Source: an uncultured Spirochaetales bacterium (GTDB lineage Bacteria > Spirochaetota > Spirochaetia > Sphaerochaetales > Sphaerochaetaceae). From it: a stretch of 64,000 nt of DNA. Positions 59,366 through 64,000 of this stretch are shown here, piece after piece. The position numbers were made by a program, and so were the translations under genes. The DNA is taken from NCBI GenBank assembly GCA_949285145.1, contig CASDXQ010000004.1, positions 1 through 64,000 on the forward strand, given 5' to 3'. Below the pieces are notes generated by a model. It saw only the letters and a program-made list of their open reading frames with translations, was not told where the DNA came from and did no database searches. How positions within the stretch are numbered: the stretch's first letter is position 1; every line of letters starts with the position of its first letter.

Positions 59366-59811
59366 GCGAGAGAATTTTCAAAGGACGTGCTGTCGTAAAA
59401 GGAAATGTGAGTGCCGAGGCACTTGTATCGCACGGCGGTTTCAATACGCTTGCAAGCTATCAGCATTCGCTTATGTTCGGCGATAAAACCGGAAAATGCT
59501 CTGATCAGAACAATCCCGACCTGTATGAGAAGCCGATGGCAGGCAAGGCCCTGATCATGCCGCAGACAATCGGAAGCACGACAGGAGGTCTTGTCCTGTA
59601 CTGTGCCGCATGCATGTCACGACAGCCCGCATGCCTGCTTTTCAGCAAGGAGATAGACTCGCTTGCCGCCGCAGGCGCAATCCTTGCCGATGTGTGGACA
59701 GACAATTCCATGCCGACGGTCGACGGTCTTGGAGATGAATTTCTTTCGTATGTGAAGACGGGAGACAGAATCACGGTAAGTGAAGACGGCAGCGTGAAGG
59801 TCGAACGCTGA
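59362..59811 (+). CDS. Aconitase X swivel (small) subunit, DUF126
   Basis: The 149-residue protein has the swivel-domain pattern: FKGRAVVKGNVSAEALVSHGGFNTLASY, FGDKTGKCSDQNNPDLYEKPMAGKALIMPQTIGSTTGGLVLYCAACMSRQPACLLFSKEIDSLAAAGAILADVWTDNSMPTVD, ending with ITVSEDGSVKV. It forms the heterodimer with the large subunit, whose stop it overlaps. A terminator follows. Confidence 0.9.
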   Translation: MSERIFKGRAVVKGNVSAEALVSHGGFNTLASYQHSLMFGDKTGKCSDQNNPDLYEKPMAGKALIMPQTIGSTTGGLVLYCAACMSRQPACLLFSKEIDSLAAAGAILADVWTDNSMPTVDGLGDEFLSYVKTGDRITVSEDGSVKVER

Positions 59812-59830
59812 GCATTGGCCAAGCAGCAGG

Positions 59831-59859
59831 GCATGAAACGGCACACAGCCTTTTCATGC
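59831..59859 (+). terminator. Terminator of the aconitase X operon
   Basis: GCATGAAA (59831-59838) pairs with TTTCATGC (59852-59859), followed by TCTTTTC. Confidence 0.75.
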
Positions 59860-59864
59860 TCTTT

Positions 59865-60743
59865 TCATCTGCCCTGACGTGATGCCATTTTGCATCGGTA
59901 CATCTCCCTGTCTGCCTGGATATACTGCTTTTTGAAATCGGCATCACTTTCTCTTATCGAGATTCCGGATGATATGCTGATTCCCTCCCGGGCAAGGGAT
60001 GTGCGGATCTCCTCAACCTGATTCCTGAATGTCCTCTCATCACAGATGCAGTCGCTTATGAGAAATTCGTCTCCTCCGGTTCTGTATGAGCTTTCGGGAA
60101 ATCTTTCTTTCAGACAGAAGGCGACACGTACAAGCACCTCATCCCCTGCATTATGACCTTGAAGATCATTTACATCCTTCAGGTTGTCGATATCGAAGCA
60201 GGCAATGGAAAGTTTTGAGTATTTCTCCTTTTCCGCTTTCTGCAGACGGTTACGGTTGAAAAGACCCGTAAGGGGATCTGTTTCTATTATTTTCCTGAGA
60301 ATTTTCTCTTTCTCTGCGTATTCGCTGATGTCGAATACGAGCCGCTGGATCACATCTCCTTCCGCTTTACTCTCAATGAAGGAATTCAGGCTCTTTATAT
60401 GAAGTTCCCTTCCGGTGCCGGTAATGACAGTGTATTCGCATACAGATGTGTCTCCCTCTTTTCTCAGCGATGAAAGGCTTTGTGCAAGTTTCTCTCTTTC
60501 AGGATCCGGAATTGATGCCCAGAAACCCTGTTTCCATGATATCTTTCCGATTTCCCCGTCACTTGTGCCGGTAAGAGAGAGCAGGAGGTTGTTGTATGAC
60601 AGCAGAGTGTAACCGTCTTCTGTCCTCAGAAATCTCAATACAAGGCACGGCAGACTGTCATAGATGCTTTTCAGATATTCTATCTGCCGTTCCTTTTCCT
60701 CGATAAGATCATGGATATCGGAATATGTACCGCTGTTTCTCAT
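59865..60743 (-). CDS. PAS-GGDEF diguanylate cyclase
   Basis: The 292-residue soluble protein starts with a short coiled coil (DLIEEKERQIEYLKSIYDSL) and a PAS domain (about 30-130), followed by a GGDEF domain (from DPLTGLFNRNRLQKAE; ACFDIDNLKDVNDLQGHNAGDEVL; signature TGGDEF). It should make c-di-GMP from two GTP. No RxxD inhibitory site precedes GGDEF (PESSYRT). It is encoded alone, converging with the aconitase X operon. Confidence 0.9.
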   Translation of the reverse strand: MRNSGTYSDIHDLIEEKERQIEYLKSIYDSLPCLVLRFLRTEDGYTLLSYNNLLLSLTGTSDGEIGKISWKQGFWASIPDPEREKLAQSLSSLRKEGDTSVCEYTVITGTGRELHIKSLNSFIESKAEGDVIQRLVFDISEYAEKEKILRKIIETDPLTGLFNRNRLQKAEKEKYSKLSIACFDIDNLKDVNDLQGHNAGDEVLVRVAFCLKERFPESSYRTGGDEFLISDCICDERTFRNQVEEIRTSLAREGISISSGISIRESDADFKKQYIQADREMYRCKMASRQGR

Positions 60744-60934
60744 CACTCTTTCCCTTGTCCGTGCTGCAAGTGAACACACCTGAAAATTTTACAATCTTGA
60801 ACCGGCTTTTCCAGCATGTGAAAAGTATGGTTCACCCGATTTTGTTGACGATTTATCCTGTTTGTTATTTCCTGATGCCTGATTCAATTGCGGAAATGCC
60901 GGAAAAATAATAATTTCCAGATAAGGAGGGCTGA

Positions 60935-61678
60935 ATGCTCAGAATCGGAATCTGTGACGACGAGCCTCTTTATCTTGAGAAGGTGAATACAGCTGTTACG
61001 TCTTATTTTTCGCCTATGCATGTGAAGATAAGCACATTCAGTGACGGCAGTTCATTCCTGGAAGCGGCGAAGAGAGGCCGGCATTTCGATATTGCCGTCC
61101 TTGACATCGTCATGCCTAAGTTCTCCGGACTGGAAATTGCAAAGGCGCTGAAGAGAGACAATCCCGGAATCCAGATAATTTTCCTCACATGCAGCCGTGA
61201 TTATGCAGTCGATGCTTTTTCTCTCGGGGCTGTGCATTATGTTCTCAAGCCTTTTGATGAGCACAGCTTCCATGAAGCTCTTGAGAGGGCTTCATCTGCT
61301 TTCCGGCTCAATGATGATATGATAACGCTGAGTCTGCCGGGAGGAATGATGCACAAACTGCCGGCTTTTGAGATCATCTACATTGAAAGTCTCGGCCACA
61401 GAAGAATAGTTCATACCACCGGCGGGGAATATGAGGAGACGCGGATCACGCTTTCTTCTTTTCTTCTCCTGCTTGAACGCCTGTGTCCGTCTCAGTTCAT
61501 CCAGCCATACCGCGGATACATAATAAATCTCGGCTTTGTCAAAAGCATTTCACCCGGAAAGATCACGCTGACCAACGGAGACGGCATTCTCATAAAAAGA
61601 GGAGATTTCAGACGGCTGAGAAACATCATATTCGACTATATTTTTCCCCGTACGGAGGACGGCAATGGAAAATCTTGA
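60935..61678 (+). CDS. LytTR-type response regulator (AgrA-like)
   Basis: The 247-residue protein has a receiver domain (RIGICDDEPLYLEK, phospho-acceptor Asp in FDIAVLDIVMPKFSG, Thr in IIFLTCS, Lys in HYVLKPF) and a C-terminal LytTR DNA-binding domain (EIIYIESLGHRRIVHTT, LLLERLCPSQFIQPYRGYIINLGFVKSI). It is the partner of the kinase that overlaps its end by 14 bases. Ribosome-binding site AAGGAGG. Confidence 0.92.
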   Translation: MLRIGICDDEPLYLEKVNTAVTSYFSPMHVKISTFSDGSSFLEAAKRGRHFDIAVLDIVMPKFSGLEIAKALKRDNPGIQIIFLTCSRDYAVDAFSLGAVHYVLKPFDEHSFHEALERASSAFRLNDDMITLSLPGGMMHKLPAFEIIYIESLGHRRIVHTTGGEYEETRITLSSFLLLLERLCPSQFIQPYRGYIINLGFVKSISPGKITLTNGDGILIKRGDFRRLRNIIFDYIFPRTEDGNGKS

Positions 61679-62948
61679 GTTTTTCCCCCTTATCCGTGTT
61701 GCTGCCGTGATACTGACTCATGGCTTCACTTTGTATCTCATGGGAGAAGCACGCAATGGAAATGCAAAGCGCACGGCAATAATATGGTTTACAGTCATGT
61801 CCGTGTGTCTGTCAGTCTGTGTTGTCACCATGTATCTGATGAGCTGGAGCATCCTGTCCGTAAGCATTGTTTATGCAATTCTTGTTATCTCATGCATCAT
61901 TGTATACTGTTTTGTCTTCGAAGGGCCGGCAATGAGAAACCTGTTTGTCTGCATGACCTACTGTACTTATTTCATGCTTGCAGTAAGTCTGTCGCAGTTC
62001 ATCTGCGATGTCTGTTTCTCTTCAAGCCAGAGTGCAATGCTGGCCATCCGCTCACTCATCTCTCTGCTTTATATCGTCATTCTCCTATGCGGGTTCTCGC
62101 GTAAAATACATGTTGCGACGGCAGGTATAGATAAAGGCTGGCTTGCCCTCACTTTTTTCTCCTCAATTTCCTTTTTCTCGGTTTCCGCTTTCTCTATTTC
62201 AAATGTCTTCGAATTTGATGACAGGATGAAGTATTACAACTGGCTGCTGCTGACGGCAGTGCTTGTCACTTCGGCATACTGGGTCATTTTCCGTCTGGTC
62301 TCGCTGCTGCGCATTGAAGAGGAACTTGACAGCATGAAAGTAAGGCAGAAATGGCTTGAAAGGGAACTTGATGCGGAAAAGGCGATGGTTGACCTTGCAA
62401 GAACAATGCGGCATGACATGCGGCATCATAACCGTATCATACTCGAGATGCTTGAAGCGAATGATGCTGAAAGGGCAAAAACTTATCTTGAAGAGTATGA
62501 GGGAGCGGTAGCCGATGCGCCTCCTGTGTACTGGAGCGAGAACATGATTGTCAATTCTCTTGTGAGAATGGCATACCGGAGGGCAGTATCCTCAGGTGTT
62601 CTTTTCACTGCAGATATCCAGATTCCCTCATCTCTTGCCATATCCGATAAAGAACTTGTATCTCTTATAGGAAACATTCTGGACAATGCAGTGGAAGCCT
62701 CATCACATGTGCACGACGGGTTCATTGACTTTTCAATGTCGTATCACAATGGTGCTGTGCGTATCGAGATGAGAAATTCCGTTTCAGGCAGCATAAGACT
62801 CACTGACGAAGGACTTCCAATGACCACAAGAGCCAGCGGCGGGGTCGGAATGAGGAGTGTACGCTCACTTGTCGGCTCTCACAGCGGCATGCTGCGCTGC
62901 ATGCAGGAAGGCGATGTCTTCATAACACAGGTGATAATGCACTGCTGA
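61665..62948 (+). CDS. Membrane sensor histidine kinase, GHKL type (AgrC-like)
   Basis: The 427-residue protein has six or so N-terminal membrane helices (residues 5-215), a dimerisation coiled coil with the phospho-His region ARTMRHDMRHHNRIILEML, and a GHKL ATPase with N-box ELVSLIGNILDNAVEAS and GGVGMRSVRSLVG. AgrC-type kinases sense peptides or small ligands. No peptide gene (agrD) or processing gene (agrB) is seen nearby, so the ligand is unknown. A terminator follows. Confidence 0.9.
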   Translation: MENLEFFPLIRVAAVILTHGFTLYLMGEARNGNAKRTAIIWFTVMSVCLSVCVVTMYLMSWSILSVSIVYAILVISCIIVYCFVFEGPAMRNLFVCMTYCTYFMLAVSLSQFICDVCFSSSQSAMLAIRSLISLLYIVILLCGFSRKIHVATAGIDKGWLALTFFSSISFFSVSAFSISNVFEFDDRMKYYNWLLLTAVLVTSAYWVIFRLVSLLRIEEELDSMKVRQKWLERELDAEKAMVDLARTMRHDMRHHNRIILEMLEANDAERAKTYLEEYEGAVADAPPVYWSENMIVNSLVRMAYRRAVSSGVLFTADIQIPSSLAISDKELVSLIGNILDNAVEASSHVHDGFIDFSMSYHNGAVRIEMRNSVSGSIRLTDEGLPMTTRASGGVGMRSVRSLVGSHSGMLRCMQEGDVFITQVIMHC

Positions 62949-62961
62949 AAACTTATAAAGA

Positions 62962-62985
62962 AAGAGCAGGGCGGTCCCTGCTCTT
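62962..62985 (+). terminator. Terminator of the two-component operon
   Basis: AAGAGCAGGG (62962-62971), loop CGGT, CCCTGCTCTT (62976-62985): a perfect 10-bp stem. It lies between convergent genes and can work both ways. Confidence 0.85.
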
Positions 62986-63000
62986 GTGATGAGTATTCTG

Positions 63001-64000
63001 TCATATCTTCATTGCCGTTTCATATGCTTTCCAGATGACGGTTCTCAGGTTGCCGACTTTGAGGCAGTCTCCCACAAGATGCACCTTTCCTCCTCCTTTC
63101 ACAAGCGGGGCAGGATTGTAGCCGATACTGCTGATGACGCTCTCACAGGCAATTTCCTTTTCATCTCCTCTCTCATTCTTTATTACGATTGCTCCTTTTC
63201 TCACTTCCTTGAGTGATGAGTTCAGATGCACTTCCACATTGTTGAGGGCAAACCATTCTCTCAGGTATGAACTGTTGGCAAGGCATACGCCTTTCTGGGC
63301 AATGAGATCATTCTTCATTTCAACAATGATGACCTTTTTGCCCTGCAGTGCAAGTTCATATGCGACCTCGCAGCCTGTCAGTCCTCCTCCTATGACAGCA
63401 ACACTGCTGCCCGTACTCTTGCCGGTGAGATACTCGCAGGCTTCAATCATCATGTCGCTTCCGGGAACCGGAATGCGCTTTGCTACGGCTCCTGTGGCAA
63501 TGATGATCTCATCTGCATCCAGCGAGGAAACATCGTTCACTTCCTCTTTCAGCCTGACTTCAATTCCCAGCTTGTCCATCTGCCGTATGTACCATGAGAG
63601 AAGGTCGCGCAGCTTGCCTTTGTAGGATTCTGCGCTTGCAGCGATGAAAGTGCCTCCGAGCCTGTCCGTTTTTTCATAGATCACGGGGTTATGGCCGCGC
63701 AGTTTCAGCACGCGGGCGGCTTCCATTCCTCCGATGCCGCCTCCCACTATGGCAACTTTTTTCGCTTTTGCAGCTTTCTTAATGCAGTGTTTTGACCACT
63801 GCATTGTCTCTGCATTCACCGCGCAGCGTGCCATGTTGAGGCTGTCAAAGAGGTCCTGATCATTGGGAACGCCTTCATAATGACACATGTTGAAACATCC
63901 GTTATGGCAGAGTATGCATGGTCTTATGTCCTCAGCCTTGTCATTCATGAGTTTCGTGACCCATTCCTGGTCTGCAAGGAAGGGACGTGCGAAACCTGCG
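63001..64000 (-). CDS. NADH:flavin oxidoreductase / 2,4-dienoyl-CoA reductase-type, partial
   Basis: The C-terminal 333 residues are visible; the start lies beyond the right edge. They include the end of an Old Yellow Enzyme FMN domain (AGFARPFLADQEWVTKL), the [4Fe-4S] Cys motif CILCHNGCFNMC, then a FAD/NAD(P)-binding half: KKVAIVGGGIGGMEAARVLKLRGHNPVIYEK, EIIIATGAVAKRIPVPG, VAVIGGGLTGCEVAYELALQGKKVIIVE and VHLVGDCLKVGNLRTVIWKAYETAM. This is the FadH/bile-acid BaiCD-like layout, passing electrons from NAD(P)H via FAD and the cluster to FMN. Substrate unknown. The gene may be a 2-enoate or dienoyl-CoA reductase. Confidence 0.88.
   Translation of the reverse strand, partial: AGFARPFLADQEWVTKLMNDKAEDIRPCILCHNGCFNMCHYEGVPNDQDLFDSLNMARCAVNAETMQWSKHCIKKAAKAKKVAIVGGGIGGMEAARVLKLRGHNPVIYEKTDRLGGTFIAASAESYKGKLRDLLSWYIRQMDKLGIEVRLKEEVNDVSSLDADEIIIATGAVAKRIPVPGSDMMIEACEYLTGKSTGSSVAVIGGGLTGCEVAYELALQGKKVIIVEMKNDLIAQKGVCLANSSYLREWFALNNVEVHLNSSLKEVRKGAIVIKNERGDEKEIACESVISSIGYNPAPLVKGGGKVHLVGDCLKVGNLRTVIWKAYETAMKI

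Overview
The window looks like chromosomal DNA of a host-associated spirochaete of the Sphaerochaeta/Treponema type. The reasons are the solute-binding protein whose signal peptide ends in FAGGSGE, a typical Sphaerochaeta-like export signal, the putative outer-membrane beta-barrel paired with a lipoprotein, the moderate GC content, the anaerobic enzyme repertoire (D-lactate dehydrogenase, oxygen-sensitive two-subunit tartrate dehydratase, iron-sulfur flavoproteins) and many carbohydrate and amino-acid ABC transporters. The genus is an inference. I saw no rRNA, tRNA, CRISPR array, insertion sequence or prophage.

Layout. 1-6.4 kb: a MATE fragment cut by the window edge, an ABC-F ATPase, an amino-acid ABC pair (ATPase with an extra C-terminal domain; binding protein fused to permease) and a TrkH channel. 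6.4-12.2 kb: a sulfatase, LacI regulator and sugar ABC importer operon with a promoter/operator in front. 12.2-14.3 kb: tandem repeats, a collapsed DUF4143 ATPase remnant, a MATE exporter and a 58-codon gene. 14.3-22.2 kb (minus): ldhA, a CheB-CheR hybrid and a very large c-di-GMP protein. 22.4-25.5 kb: a choloylglycine-hydrolase relative, a DUF362 protein and a pectinesterase relative. 25.5-31.3 kb: a CoA-disulfide-reductase/rhodanese/sulfite-reductase/ferredoxin fusion followed by a cobalamin/iron-type importer and a CbiK-like chelatase. 31.3-36.1 kb: the barrel/lipoprotein pair and a metal P-type ATPase divergent from a TetR regulator. 36.3-45.8 kb (minus): a complete-looking type II fatty-acid operon in pneumococcal gene order but without fabH. 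46-51.8 kb: an AEC transporter, a frameshifted avtA, an anion permease, a MATE exporter and a flavodoxin/monooxygenase pair. 52-56.8 kb: DUF1847 and two GntR regulators, then a tartrate transporter-ttdA-ttdB operon. 56.8-64 kb: an orphan substrate-binding protein, two-subunit aconitase X, a PAS-GGDEF protein, an Agr-like two-component pair and a partial Old Yellow Enzyme-type reductase.

The genes fall into metabolic modules with local regulators. The sulfatase has no signal peptide, so sulfated sugars are probably imported by the adjacent ABC system and desulfated inside the cell under LacI control. The tartrate operon has a palindrome over its -10 box, and a related element also precedes the two-GntR operon, suggesting joint control. 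A 15-bp palindrome is identical in front of the DUF362 gene and of the flavodoxin operon 26 kb away, which points to a small redox or stress regulon whose regulator is not obvious here. Several genes (DUF1847, one or two MATE genes, acpP and the DUF4143 remnant) lack a ribosome-binding site and have a -10 box 6-8 bases before the ATG, which suggests leaderless transcripts. The siroheme-type fusion enzyme beside a tetrapyrrole-type importer and chelatase is the most unusual enzymatic locus.
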